NCBI RefSeq assembly: GCF_036711975.1
Contig: NC_091975.1
Coordinates: 6,326,501 to 6,390,500 of the forward strand
Source: Onthophagus taurus
Lineage: Eukaryota > Arthropoda > Insecta > Coleoptera > Scarabaeidae
Direction of reading: 5' to 3'
Length of the DNA: 64,000 bases
The notes beneath the pieces were generated by a model, which worked only from the letters and a program-made list of their open reading frames with translations, did not search any database and was not told the DNA's origin. Both the position numbers and the translations under genes were made by a program. Shown in pieces: positions 22,449 to 38,310 of the stretch; within the stretch, counting starts at the first letter, position 1; each line of letters starts with the position of its first letter.

Positions 22449-22843
22449 TAAGTTTATTTTATAAATAAAAATTAATTACATAATGATGCGTCACTTAAAA
22501 ATAAAATTAAAAATGTTCAATTACCTCTCAAAACCTTTATCGATGTGGTGCAATAACAATGTAACTATAATGTGTTTATGAATAACAAAAATAAACTATT
22601 TAAAAAATACTAAAAAAAAACAACTAATTACTTAAAACGCATAATTTTTAAAAATTTAACACTACATGGCACGGTTAATAACCATCAGTGTTCATGTCTT
22701 CGTCAAAATTTGCTTTTAATTAAATTTTCTATCAACTTGGAGTGGCCATCATCCGAAACCGATTTTCTTTTGAGTTTTACCGGCCACTTAACTGATAAAT
22801 CTCTAATATAAAACCGATATCATTGAAAATAGAACATGGATGG
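22449..22843. other. Amylase 1 upstream region
   Basis: Sequence at about 22,690-22,840 is related to the region upstream of amylase 2 (e.g. CTATCAACTTGGAGTGGCC versus CTATCAAGCTGAAGTAGTG near 27,365), so a promoter-proximal segment was duplicated with the gene. No other gene. Confidence 0.5.
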
Positions 22844-22850
22844 TATAAAA
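22844..22850 (+). promoter_or_regulatory. TATA box of amylase 1
   Basis: TATAAAA lies 55 bp before the ATG in the context GGTATAAAACGAG. The equivalent position in amylase 2 reads GGTGTAAAAGGAG. Confidence 0.75.
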
Positions 22851-22904
22851 CGAGTATTGTAGAGAACATTTCCACATTCTTGAAAAAGTTTTGTAAATGC
22901 AGTG

Positions 22905-24588
<1,684 letters not shown>

Positions 24589-24689
24589 ATTTGATTAATA
24601 AAGACGATTTTGATTTATGAAGAATTAAAGGAATTTCATTTTATTACTCTTATAGCAGAAAATTTGTATATACTTATTATATTACAAGA

Positions 24690-27010
24690 CCAATACATCG
24701 ACAAAGTAAGAAATTTAAAAAATCGTATCTCAAGAACCGATTGAGATATTGCAATGAGACAAGATGGATCTTAAAGCAAATTTAATCTAGTTTTAGTGTG
24801 CCTAAAATTATTTCTTAGTTTCTACAAATCTCTTTGTTATCGTTCTTTATGTACAATGATGCATATTCGAAAATTATCGAGATTGTATCGAAAAAGCAAA
24901 AAATTTTAAAAATCATATCTTAAGAACCGATTAAGATATTGTAATGAGATAAAATGGATCTTAAAGCAAATTTAATCTAGTTTTAGTGTGCCTAAAATTA
25001 TTTCTTAGTTTTCATAAATCTCTTTGTTATCGTTCTTTATGTACAATGATGCATATTCAAAAATTATCGAGGTTGTATCGAAAAAGCGAAAAATTTTAAA
25101 AATCATATCTCAAGAACCGATTAAGATATTGTAATGAGATAAAATGGAATTTAAAGCAAATTTAATCTAGTTTTAGTGTGCCTAAAATTATTTCTTAGTT
25201 TTCATAAATCTCTTTGTTATCGTTCTTTATGTACAATTGTGCATATTCGAAAATTATCGAGGTTGTATCAAAAAAGCGAAAAATTTTAAAAATCATATCT
25301 CAAGAACCGATTAAGATATTGTAATGAGATAAAATGGAATTTAAAGCAAATTTAATCTAGTTTTAGTGTGCCTAAAATTATTTCTTAGTTTTCATAAATC
25401 TCTTTGTTATCGTTCTTTATGTACAATGGTGCATATTCGAAAATTATCGAGGTTGTATCGAAAAAGTGAAAAATTTTAAAAATCATATCTCAAGAACCGA
25501 TTAAGATATTGTAATGAGATAAAATGGAATTTAAAGCAAATTTAATCTAGTTTTAGTGTGCCTAAAATTATTTCTTAGTTTTCATAAATCTCTTTGTTAT
25601 CGTTCTTTATGTACAATGGTGCATATTCGAAAATTATCGAGATTGTATCGAAAAAGTGAAAAATTTTAAAAATCATATTTCAAGAACCGATTAAGGTATT
25701 GTAATGAGATAAAATGGAATTTAAAGCAAATTTAATCTAGTTTTAGTGTGCCTAAAATTATTTCTTAGTTTTCATAAATCTCTTTGTTATCGTTCTTTAT
25801 GTACAATGGTGCATATTCGAAAATCATCGAGGTTGTATCGAAAAAGCGAAAAATTTTAAAAATCATATCTCAAGAACCGATTAAGATATTGTAATGAGAT
25901 AAAATGGAATTTAAAGCAAATTTAATCTAGTTTTAGTGTGCCTAAAATTATTTCTTAGTTTCTACAAATCTCTTTGTTATCGTTCTTTATGTACAATGGT
26001 GCATATTCGAAAATTATCGAGGTTGTATCGAAAAAGCGTGAAATTTAAAAAATCATATCTCAAGAACCGATTGAGATATTGCAATACGACAAAATGGATT
26101 TTAAAGCAAATTTAATTTAGTTTTAGTGTGCCTCAAATTATTTCTTAGTTTTCATAAATCTCTTTGTTATCGTTCTTTATGTACTATGGTGCATATTCAA
26201 AAATTATCGAGGTTGTATCGAAAAAGCGAAAAATTTTAAAAATCATATCTCAAGAACCGATTAAGATATTGTAATGAGATAAAATGGAATTTAAAGCAAA
26301 TTTAATCTAGTTTTAGTGTGCCTAAAATTATTTCTTAGTTTTCATAAATCTCTTTGTTATCGTTTTTTATGTACAATGGTGCATATTCGAAAATCATCGA
26401 GATTGTATCGAAAAAACGAAAAATTTTAAAAATCATATCTCAAGAACCGATTAAGATATTGTAATGAGATAAAATGGAATTTAAAGCAAATTTAATCTAG
26501 TTTTAGTGTGCCTAAAATTATTTCTTAGTTTTCATAAATCTCTTTGTTATCGTTCTTTATGTACAGTGATGCATATTCAAAAATTATTGAGATTGTATCG
26601 AAAAAGCGTGAAATTTAAAAAATCATATCTCAAGAACCGATTAAGATATTGTAATGAGATAAAATGGAATTTAAAGCAAATTTAATCTAGTTTTAGTGTG
26701 CCTAAAATTATTTCTTAGTTTTCATAATTCTCTTTGTTATCGTTCTTTATGTACAATGATGCATATTCGAAAATTATCGAGATTGTATCGAAAAAACGAA
26801 AAATTTTAAAAATCATATCTCAAGAACCGATTAAGATATTGTAATGAGATAAAATGGAATTTAAAGCAAATTTAATCTAGTTTTAGTGTGCCTAAAATTA
26901 TTTATTAGTTTTCATAATTCTCTTTGTTATCGTTCTTTATGTACAGTAATGCATGTTCAAAAATTATCGAAGTTATATCAAAAAAGCGTGAAATTGAAAA
27001 AATCATACTA
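24690..27010. repeat. 190-bp satellite array between the two amylase genes
   Basis: The marker ATCATATCTCAAGAACCGATT recurs every 190 bp (about 24725, 24917, 25107, 25297, 25487 and on), about 12 copies. It begins about 90 bp after the amylase 1 poly(A) signal. Units contain the dyad TATCTCAA-N7-TT(G/A)AGATA and the string TTTAAAGCAAATTTAAT, both also present in the 40-48 kb array, so the two families are related. Confidence 0.92.
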
Positions 27011-27432
27011 ATCATATTAATTTAAACCTTGTTATAGACTGTAAATTATTTTTTAGTAGACACAGCAGCATTAGAAAGCTTTTAGCTATTGAAGGGTATA
27101 TTTTCTAATAGAGCTTTACTCACGCAGTGTAAAACCTTATCGAAATAATGGAACCACAAGGTATAATAATATAGTTATAGAATGCAAAGTTAAACTAATT
27201 ATGTATTATTATTGTATTAAAAGAAAATACATAATTACTCGCATTCTATTTAAAATACATCATTAATTTTTAATAATGTTTAGTACTTGTTTCTGTTAGT
27301 ATCGTCAGAGTTCACGTTTTCCACGAAATTCGCATTTAATAAAATTTTATTCATCATATTTCTATCAAGCTGAAGTAGTGATTATCCGTAACTTGATTTT
27401 ATTTGATATCACTGAAGGTAGCTGAGGAAAGG

Positions 27433-27439
27433 TGTAAAA
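27433..27439 (+). promoter_or_regulatory. Degenerate TATA box of amylase 2 (TGTAAAA)
   Basis: At the position matching the amylase 1 TATA box the sequence is TGTAAAA, 60 bp before the ATG. The second base is changed from the consensus A, which usually weakens TBP binding. No better TATA was seen nearby. Confidence 0.55.
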
Positions 27440-27498
27440 GGAGAATAGTTATGTGGAAATTTTGAACATAATTTTCAACAAAACTTATCGATGTAGTG

Positions 27499-29096
<1,598 letters not shown>

Positions 29097-29283
29097 ATAT
29101 GATTTTTATTAATAACACTTTATGAGTCTTTTGACTAATCTTTTCTAGCAGTAAAGATCATAAAAGGCGGTCTATAAGGATTGATCATAACTTAATTTCT
29201 GGATATGCAGCGTTTTGTGTAGTTTTTTTTACATCTATATCTTTTTTCTGACATGAAATTTTATCTGAAAGAACATCAATATA

Positions 29284-30670
29284 CAGGGTGGTTCAAATTC
29301 GATGTCTGAATAGGCTAACTCGAAAACTATAAGAGTTAGAAGAAAAGTAGCTGAGATGTCATGATCTCGTTTTTCGAGAAACTGCTAATGCCGAAAACCT
29401 CATAGCGCTATCGTCTTTTGTATTTCCGCTAGAGGCCGAAATTGAAAATATCGTAAAACCCGTAAATATAATTATCTTGGTTATTATTATAGGTGGAGTA
29501 TTATAACTAAGACATTATATGGACACTTTTTTACAGAGAATTTGATGAATTGTCGGTTTTAGATTTTGAGATATTATCACAATTTTGGTTTTTTTAAATG
29601 GAAACAACCACTGATTATTCGCTTAATAAATTCGTTATTTTTTTCTGATTACAAAAATATAGGGTTTGACAGGTTTATTTCTTATTGTTTTAGAATAAAA
29701 CTAAAAATAAACTTTTCTCTTAGTGTCGTCGAAGAAATTAAATTTACAGTTTCCTGTAAATTACGGTTCTATAACTAAAAATTAGAAAAAAACATATTTC
29801 TGATATTTGAAACAATATATTTGTTGAACTGTTTAATTTATATATTATGTTTTACATAAAAATTGGAATAGATTGCATTATTTCACATTTTTTATTACGA
29901 TTTAATATTATTTTTAAATGACTTAATAAATTATCGATAGATGGCGCTCATGTTTTTTTTAATTCAAATAAACATAGCAAGATTTGTTTGTATTCAAAAA
30001 TTTTCAGAAGTGTCACTTTAAAAATCGTTTAAGATCAATTACGAAAATTTTAAAAAGTTTGACATATTAGAATGTTATATAGTAAAAAATTATTTGTTTT
30101 TAAATACCAGAAGGTATCTTCGTATTTAATTGTTAACTTTTTAGATTTTACCTACCGCCCCGTAACTTACAGGAAACTGTAAATTTAATTTCCTCGACGA
30201 CACTAGATGGAAATTTTATAAAAAAAGTTTATTTTTAGCTTTATTCTAAAACAATAAGAAATAGACCTGTCGAACCCTATATTTTTGTAATCAGAAAAAA
30301 ATAACTAATTTAATAAGCGAATAATCAGTGGTTGTTTCCATTTAAAAAAACGAAAATTCTCATGATATCTCAAAATCTAAAACCGAAAAATTTTTTTTGA
30401 CTATGTCATGAAATTCTCTGTAAAAAAGTGTCCATATAATGTCGTAGTTATAATACTGCACCTATAATAATAACCAAGATAATTGCACTTATTGGTTTTA
30501 CGATATTTTCAATTTTGGCCTCTAGGGGAAAAACAAAAGACGATAGCGCTATGAGGTTTTCGGCATTAACAGTTTCTCGAAAAACGAGATCATGACATGT
30601 AAGCTACTTTTTTTCTAACTCTTATAGTTTTCGAGTTAGCCTATTCGGACATCGAATTTGAACCACCCTG
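29284..30670. mobile_element. Mariner/Tc1-type foldback element (MITE-like), long inverted arms
   Basis: The element starts CAGGGTGGTTCAAATTCGAT and ends in its complement, flanked by TA on both sides (29282-29283, 30671-30672), the Tc1/mariner target site. The inverted arms are about 490 bp (29284-29770 versus 30165-30670). The unique 390-bp centre contains no transposase. A fragment of the same element lies at 6822-6985. Confidence 0.85.
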
Positions 30671-30672
30671 TA

Positions 30673-31790
30673 CATGATGTACAAAATAAATTTAAAAAAG
30701 TATTACTTCTTACTTCTTCGTTATTATTTTTAAAATAGTTTCTGTGGAATCTCTAAGTGAGGGTGGTAATTTAAGAATTAAGCTTTCTTTTTTGCTATAA
30801 TTACACAAAAAAAATTCTTTCGCAATTAGCGTGTTCATGCTTCTACTAGTTTTATTCCTATTTTATTATAATGAAAACTTTTGATCATTTCTCGTCGAGA
30901 TATTTGCTTATGTAAATTTGCAGTCAATTCGTGAGGAACGTTTCATCAAATAATTGTCAAGGTCTTTTAACTTCCTGTTTACAGAGGCCAGTTTCAAGGG
31001 CTTATCCCCGTTCTATCGGTCAGAGAGATTCTCTCAACATATTTAACTTGGTGGTAATACGTAGAACCCAGCTTATCCACCCTTTCATGCCCCACAGATT
31101 TTTTTAATTTCAATTCCTTTTAGGATTCAATCAATATCACCCTTTTAAGTTGTCACGCTAGAACGGTTAGTGTTTTCGATTGGCAATTAAAATTACTGGT
31201 AGTTATTAAAGCAAACTTGTGGAGTTGCAATATTAGAATGCGGTAGTCGAGTAACGTACATTGTTTACGTAGTAAGGCAAAAAGGCCAACAGGTAGCTGC
31301 ATGAAATATGACCACTTTCGCATAAACTGACGTTTTAATTGAAATTATTAATGGGTCTGTGCCTCCGCCCATTTAAACTAGGGTTCGTTTACTTTTTCCC
31401 TAATTTACAACAATATTTTAAAATTAGACTTTTTTCGGATTAAATCTATTTAATAAAATAGCAGCAGAACGAAATTGATGTTTCCAAAATTAAAAATACG
31501 AATATTTATAAACTTATAAGAATGCATATTTAAAAGTTACATTTTTAAATGTTTTAAGTACTTTGCAGACAAAAGCTTTTGTTACTTTGTTTCGCTTAAT
31601 TCTCTTTTAAAGCTTTTATTTCATAAAATAATCACGCAGATTTTGATGAATAAGTCCATATACAAATTATTTTATACGAATATTTTACATTTTACATATT
31701 TTATGTGCACAGGTTATTGACCCAATTTTATTTAAATAAACCGATCGGAATTTATTTAATAAATGTAACGGTAATTAAAAAAAAATATAT
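30673..31790. other. Intergenic, unassigned
   Basis: The stretch 30,930-31,400 is less A+T-rich and of higher complexity than its surroundings (e.g. GGTCTGTGCCTCCGCCCA near 31,353) but has no convincing frame. It might be conserved non-coding sequence or an old element. No RNA gene recognised. Confidence 0.3.
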
Positions 31791-34165
31791 AAATTCTCAA
31801 CAAACTTTTTCGTTTATATTTCCACCTACTTCTAGGGCCCATATCTTTGTTATCTAGAAAGATAGCGAAAAACTAACCACACGGTTGGAAAGCTTGGACT
31901 TTTCTCTATCATAATATATATATCCGATATGTTGATAATAAGAGCAAGAAAAAATAAGAAACGTCGCGCTGCATTCAATTTACCTCAGAATTACCAAACT
32001 TCACGTCCTTGTGAAACCGTTACCAGATGGAAATTCAATAAATGGCCTACATATTCGGAAAGAGCTGACTTTGGACTATCTTATTCCGAGTTTTCGTTCG
32101 CCAATATCTATCAGCGTCTGTAAGCAAAACGCACCTGAAAAAGCCCCTACCGATGAAAACACGCAAATATTTCTTGCACTAATAACTTTCCTATTTGACA
32201 GGGAGAAAACTCTACAACTATATTCAGCTTATGGGAAATTTCCTGCTCTTTCCAACGATGTGTGAAACACCGTGATCACACGTTTACACAATCCTTTTTT
32301 CTGACTATGAACTACCTAAACCTCGAATTTTTGCCGCGGGTAAGCCACGCTTGGGTCAATAACTCTCTTATATGAAGGGGAGAAAATTCTAGAACTATAT
32401 TCATCTTATGGGAAATTTTCTGCTCTTTTCATCGGTATATAACACATCTCAATCACACGTTTGCACAATCGTTTTTCAGCCCAGCAACAAACTTTTCCCT
32501 TGTATTTTCGTCTACTTTTCGGGCCAACATTTTCGTTATCTAGAAAGATAGCGAAAAACTAAGCACACGGTTGGAAAGCTTGGTCTTTTCTATATCTTAA
32601 ACCATGTTTTCGTCCGCCGATATATTAATAATAAGAGCAGAAAAAAATAAGAAACGACACACTGCATTTAAATCACCTCAAAATTGCTCCACTTAGGCTG
32701 TGTGCAGCCGTTATCAACCTACCTACTACGAAACTCGGTTTAAGATAGAGAAAAGAGCAAGCTTTCCAACCGTGTACTTAGTTTTCCGCTAGCGTTATAA
32801 ATAACAAAGATATCTGTCCGAAAAGTAGATGGAAATTCAAAGGTAAAGTTTGTTGCCAACTGTAGGCTCTTTTTCAGGAGCGTTTTTTTACAGACGCCGA
32901 CAGATATTGACGGACGAAAACTCGGAATAAGATAGTCTAAGGTCAGCTCTTTCCGAATATGTAAACCATTTGTTGCATTTCCATCTGGTAACGGCTGCAC
33001 AAGGCCGTGAAGTTTGATAATTTTGAGGTAATTTTAATGCAGCGAGACGTTTCTTATTTTTTCTTGCTCTTATTATCAACATATCGGCGGACGAAAACTC
33101 GGTTTAAGATAGAGAAAAGAGCAAGCTTTCCAACCGTGTACTTAGTTTTTCGCTAGCGTTATAAATAACAAAGATATCTGTCCGAAAAGTAGATGGAAAT
33201 TCAAAGGTAAAGTTTGTTGCCAACTGTAGGCTCTTTTTCAGGAGCGTTTTTTTTACAGACGCCGACAGATATTGATGAAAACTCGGAATAAGATAGTCCA
33301 AGGTCAGCTCTTTCCGAATATGTAAACCATTTGTTGAATTTCCATCTGGCAACGGCTGCACAAGGCCGTGAAGTTTGATAATTTTGAGGTAATTTGAATG
33401 CAGCGAGACGTTTCTTATTTTTTCTTGCTCTTATTATCAACATATCGGCGGACGAAAACTCGGTTTAAGATAGAGAAAAGAGCAAGCTTTCCAGCCGTGT
33501 ACTTAGTTTTTCGCTAGCGTTATAAATAACAAAGATATCTGTCCGAAAAGTAGATGGAAATTCAAAGGTAAAGTTTGTTGCCAACTGTAGGCTCTTTTTC
33601 AGGAGCGTTTTTTTTACAGACGCCGACAGATATTGACGGACGAAAACTCGGAATAAGATAGTCCAAGGTCAGCTCTTTCCGAATATGTAAACCATTTGTT
33701 GCATTTCCATCTGGTAACGGCTGCATAAAGCCGTGAAGTTTGATAATTTTGAGGTAAATTGAATGCAGCGCGACGTTTCTTATTTTTTCTTGCTCTTATT
33801 ATCAACATATCGGCGGACGAAAACTCGGTTTATGATAGAGAAAAGAGCAAGCTTTCCAACCGTGTACTTAGTTTTTCGCTAGCTTTATAAATAACAAAAA
33901 TATCTGTCCGAAAAGTAGATGGAAAATCAAAGGTAAAGTTTGTTGCCAACTGTAGGCTCTTTTTCAGGAGCGTTTTTTTTACAGACGCCTACAGATATTG
34001 ACGGACGAAAACTCGGAATAAGATAGTCAAAGGTCAGTTCTTTCCGAATATGTAAACCATTTATTGCATTTCCATCTGGTAACGGCTGCACAAGGCCGTG
34101 AAGTTTGGTAATTCTGAGGTAAATTGAATGCAGCGCGACGTTTCTTATTTTTTCTTGCTCTTATA
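31790..34165. repeat. 363-bp repeat array with units in both orientations
   Basis: Plus-oriented units occupy about 31,790-32,270 and 32,480-32,700. Minus-oriented units run from 32,730 to 34,165, with the marker CGGCGGACGAAAACTCGGTT at about 33,083, 33,446 and 33,811 (spacing about 363). A second short duplication (CTATATTCAGCTTATGGGAA / CTATATTCATCTTATGGGAA) lies at 32,219 and 32,395. Each minus unit keeps two overlapping open frames of about 60-85 codons (starting MLIIRARKNKKR and MQPLPDGN). They match no family I know and may simply reflect repeat homogeneity. Confidence 0.85.
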
Positions 34166-35669
34166 AAAATCGGTTTTAATGGGAAATGTTTATTTTTCAT
34201 TCGCGTTATGGCGGTAGTAAAGCAAACACAGGTGGCAACAAGAACAAGATGTTTCTAAACATCACAAAGAATTGGCTTAATTGGCCTTAATCGAAAATAA
34301 AATAAAAATAAGCAAGGTTGAAACAAAAAGTGTTGACAAATTTATTACATAAGTTTTCAATTTTCAAAGAAACCGTTAACGATGGCAATCATTATTTCTT
34401 TTTTTATCTTTCTTCTGTACTCACCTTCAATGTTATCACCACAAAATTATTTTTAATGACACAAACAACCCAAAAAAACAATAATAATTATAATAATAAA
34501 ATTTAAAAAGAAAATAAATAAGACTAAAAATAAATCACAATTATTGTTATATTTATAAATATTCGATTTTCCCCAAAGCAAAACCGATTGTGGTAAAGGC
34601 GCGATGAAAACTGCGTACCCTCAAAACCTTCATCGGCGTATTCAAGAAAATTTTGAAATGCGCGCTTGCGTGTTTCAGCTTTAAATGTATTTGTACTCGA
34701 TTCGAGTGGCCCTTTCGACTTGGATAAATTCTTTGATTATACAAATACGCGAGTCTGTTTATAATATGGCATAATTCTGATTTATAAATTAATCAAAACA
34801 AATATTTTCATTGATCCGTTGTTACGTCAAACGACATTCGTATGAATTACACACGTTCGAATGTAACGTGTTTCAACGATTTGTATCATATAAATCTATT
34901 TTTAAAATCGCCACCCGGAAATTTAGATTTTACGCTTTCACACAAAATCGATGGAGTTTGGTAAACAAATTATAAACCGAATAAGTTGGAATAAAATTTA
35001 ATTACAAGCCGATTTGGGACTATCGTTTGAGGAGTTTGAGGTGTTCACTAAATTTATTGCTAACTATTAGTGATCTATTCGAAATACATTAGGATGTATT
35101 AAGACGCCATTAAAATTGAAGGGTATTGCAAACAAATAAGGGCTATTTCTAAATATTGGGAGCTACTAAGAATAAGTGAAAGACATTTTTGTTAATCTGA
35201 GACTTCTTGGAAGAGATTAGGAAATCTTTAAAACCTAAATGTATTTGTAACTAGTAAAAATGAAAGCCATTATTAACTATTCGGTTATTATTACAAAATA
35301 ATGGAAGTATTAATTAAAGAACTAATCATGTCATTAACACCAAAAAGTCTGTTTCATCAACCATTTACCTCGCTCAACTATAAAATTTGCAAGATTTACG
35401 CGGCTATATCTTTCGCGAACCTGTTAAACACTGCAGACAAAAAACAATCAAAGTAGCGAATTATGCTTATGCTTTTTACATACCGCTACAGGATAATTAT
35501 GTACCTAGAAGCTTTAAGAACTGTTAACTTCCCTTGAGCATGCAGTGATGACTTATTGTCGTTAAAAAAGCTTTCAAATCTGACAAAACCTTGAAACTCA
35601 AAATGAGTTAAATTATTTTGTAATTGATAATTTGATAATTTACAATTACATATATCACATTACAATACA
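34166..35669. other. Intergenic, unassigned
   Basis: A+T-rich. A moderately GC-rich island at 34,590-34,760 is open on the minus strand for about 63 codons (34,553-34,744) but has no recognisable motif, start context or splice partner. A hairpin ACACGTT/AACGTGT occurs near 34,850. No gene is claimed. Confidence 0.35.
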
Positions 35670-35747
35670 ATACATTTTATTTCCTATCCCACCCCTCCCC
35701 ATCTCCTCCCCGCATCTCCCTACGCTGCCTTGTCGCCACCACCTCCC

Positions 35748-36224
35748 TCATCCATTCTCTTCCCTCTGCCCCAGCACCTGCTTCCAGCCGATCACCTCCT
35801 CTCTTAGCTCGTCACACTCCCTCAGTAGGTGCTCCAACGACTCCCACTCCCCCCCACATAACCTACAACCCCTCTCATCATCTCTCATCCAATACCTATT
35901 CGCTCTCTCCTCATTGCCGCATCTGAATCTTGCCACCATCCTCTTCCCCTCCTCATCCCCCTCCACCGACAGGTACTTCGGCAATCCCTCCGTTATTATT
36001 TCCTCGTACTTAGGGTTGTACCTGCTCTCCCTTATCTGCCCCCTTCTTTCTTGCCTCTGTACATCTCTATCCCTGCTCTCCAGCTCTTTCCACATCTCAA
36101 TCCCTTCCCTCCTTCTATCATCTACCGCTTTCACTGAGTACCCCACCCTTCTGAAATATTCCTCCCTCCCTCGTTGCCCGTAACCCCCTTTCCCTGCCTT
36201 AATCTCTTTCCAGCACTCCCCCAA
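35748..36224 (-). pseudogene. C-terminal finger region of the non-LTR element, out of frame
   Basis: It continues the same element in another frame: ECWKEIKAGKGGYGQRGR, a charged linker, then CRLCGGEWESLEHLLREC, a C-x2-C-x8-H-x4-C finger common at the end of this type of polyprotein. The finger is followed by ECDELREEVIGWKQVL. The shift at 36,224-36,229, with missing linker sequence, indicates an internal deletion. The frame continues beyond 35,748 through a substitution that makes a stop. Confidence 0.75.
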
Positions 36225-36228
36225 AATT

Positions 36229-38298
36229 TTAAACTATATCCCTTCCAAATAATCTCTCTCCCCACCCCCAGACCTGCCCCATCACCTTATTCGCCTTCTT
36301 GGCCATTGCCCTCACATGCGCGCCTTCCTTGTTGTCCTCTCTAAATCTGTACCCCAAATATGTGTACTCCCTCACCTCCTCTATCTCCTTCCCTTCCCAC
36401 CTCCAATCTTCGCTCTTCCTTCTACCCCCTTTACAGAACTTCATAACCTTTGTCTTTCCTACATTCACCTCCAGAGCCTTCCCCCTAAAGTAATTCTCCA
36501 AACTCCGCATCATCGCCTTCATCTCCTTCGCCTCTCTCGCCACTACCACCAAATCGTCCGCGTAAGCCAGTGAATGCACCTTCCTCCTCCCTACAACCAC
36601 ACCTCCCATCTGCCCACCGGTCAATCTGTCTTCCATGTCTGCGGTATACAAGGCAAACAGAGCGGGACTAAGTGGACATCCCTGCCTCAAACCCCTCGTT
36701 GTCCAGAACCTATCCGTTAACTCGTCCCCCACCTTTACCCTAGCTATCGTCTCTGCGTATATCTCCCTCACCCTGTTTATTGTCCCACCAGTAATCCCTC
36801 TCCTCCTCATCTCCTCCCATAACTTCCCTCTATTCACCTTATCAAACGCTGCCTTTAGATCTATGAATAGGGCGTAAAGCTTCCCTCCCTTCCCTTCCAG
36901 CTCTTTATCCACCAAGTGCTTCAATATGTACACGTTATCTATCGCGCCCCTTCCCTTTCTAAATCCTGCCTGTCCGTCCGGTAAGATCCCTTTCTCTTCC
37001 ATCTCTTCCTCCAACCTCTGCAGCAGCGCCTTCGCATATATCTTGTACGCCGAGTCCATTAAGCTAATTCCCCTATAACTTTCCACTACTCCCTTCACTC
37101 CCTTCTTGTACAAGGGGCTTATTATCGCCGTCCTCCATCCAATCGGAAACCCTTCCCCTTTCCAAACTTTGTTCAGCGCTTCCAACAACTTTCCCCTCAC
37201 TTCTCCCGTTGCCTCCAGCCATGCCTCATTCTGGACACCGTCCTCCCCTGGAGCCTTCCCCCTTTTTAGTCCCCCCAACGCCGCCTCCATTTGTTCCCCG
37301 GCCATCTCCTCTCCTCTCCGTCCCCCTGTATCTACCTCCTCTACCCGCCTCTCCTCTTCCCCCTCCAGCAGACCCTTGAAGTAATCTCTCCACTCCGTCA
37401 TTTGTATTTCACTGGTAATTTCCTCTCGTACCTTCCTTATTATGTTTATATATTTCCAAACTTCACCCTCTTGTCTCACCCTTCTAATCTCTTCCGCCTC
37501 CCTCTCCCTCAATTCTTTCTTTTTTCTTTTGCATATCTCTTTATATCCCCTCAATGCTTCCCTATATTCTTCCACCCCCGCCAACTCTCTCCGCCACTGT
37601 CTCAACTTCCTTCTCGCCTCTCTCTTCGCCCCCATGCACTCACCATCCCACCATTCGTTCCTGCCTAGCTTTGCACTGCCCCCTCGTACGTACTCTTTCT
37701 TCGATATCGCTTCCCCCACCACCCGCGCCAGCTCGTCCACCCCCCTAGACATCTCCACTCTCCGTCGCCACCCTTCCAACTTTTCCCTAAAGTGTTCTAT
37801 CCCTCTTTCCGACCAGTCAGCCCTTATACTTTTTCTTTCCCGATTCAAACTCCCTCTCCCCCACGCGCCCCTTAGTACCAATTCCACCCTGAAGCTTTCC
37901 ACCCTATCCCACATCTCTTGGTCCACCACCACGTAATCAATTACCGACGCCCCCCTTGCCCCTGTATATGTGTACTCCCCTTCTTCTCCCTCCTCCTTAT
38001 TGCCGTTCAGTATCACCCATCCGTTCTTCTCCACCCACTGCAACAATTCCCTTCCTTCCCCATTCTGCACCTTATCCTTCGACCCTCGCCCCCTCTCCTC
38101 TCCCCATAACCCCAGCCTTCCTCCCCCTTCCCCCACTCTCGCGTTGAAGTCTCCTCCCATTATTAAATACCCCTCCTTCCCTTCTCCCACCATCCCTTCC
38201 CATTGATTCTTTGTCTCCTTCATAGATCTGCTGTACACCGTGACTATTTGCACCTTTTCCCTTCCCAGCCTGATCTCCCTCTTCACCATGTTGAACAT
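36229..38298 (-). pseudogene. Endonuclease/reverse transcriptase frame of the non-LTR element
   Basis: An open frame of 689 codons. The endonuclease part has GGDFNARVG and SVIDYVVVDQ. The RT part has FIDLKAAFDKV, GLRQGCPLSP and the catalytic LAYADD. By family the protein nicks DNA and copies its RNA at the target. The frame ends early, at GERLFGRDIV*, where related elements run on for a further hundred or so residues before the finger domain. About the first third of the endonuclease is also absent. The core itself has no stop, so the copy is fairly young, but the element is non-functional as it stands. Confidence 0.85.
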
Positions 38299-38310
38299 AG
38301 TTTAGACACC

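Larger units (their letters stand above)
35670..38310 (-). mobile_element. 5'-truncated, internally deleted non-LTR retrotransposon
   Basis: Minus-strand element with an endonuclease C-terminal part, reverse transcriptase and C-terminal zinc finger. The 5' end at about 38,310 removes the start of the endonuclease, as in normal 5' truncation. The 3' end is an A/T-rich tail with ATTGTA-type repeats (35,640-35,690). The coding strand is extremely purine-rich. A related fragment lies at 1380-1507. Clade (Jockey/I/R1-like) is inferred from the EN-RT order and the CCHC-like finger. Confidence 0.88.

Noticed and set aside
22902-22904. GTG as start of amylase 1 (and GTG 27496 for amylase 2)
   Set aside because: ATG follows immediately at 22905 and 27499 and begins a normal signal peptide; GTG starts are not expected for nuclear genes.
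32011-32265. 84-codon plus-strand frame as a gene
   Set aside because: It lies in a unit of the 363-bp repeat array; equivalent frames recur in other units without promoter or known domain, so no gene is called.
34553-34744. 63-codon minus-strand frame in a GC-richer island
   Set aside because: No recognisable motif, splice partner or promoter. Kept as unassigned intergenic sequence.
35632-38206. Several long plus-strand frames rich in Ser/Pro/Leu
   Set aside because: They are antisense to a purine-rich retrotransposon coding strand; the C/T bias removes stops. The minus strand carries real endonuclease/RT motifs.
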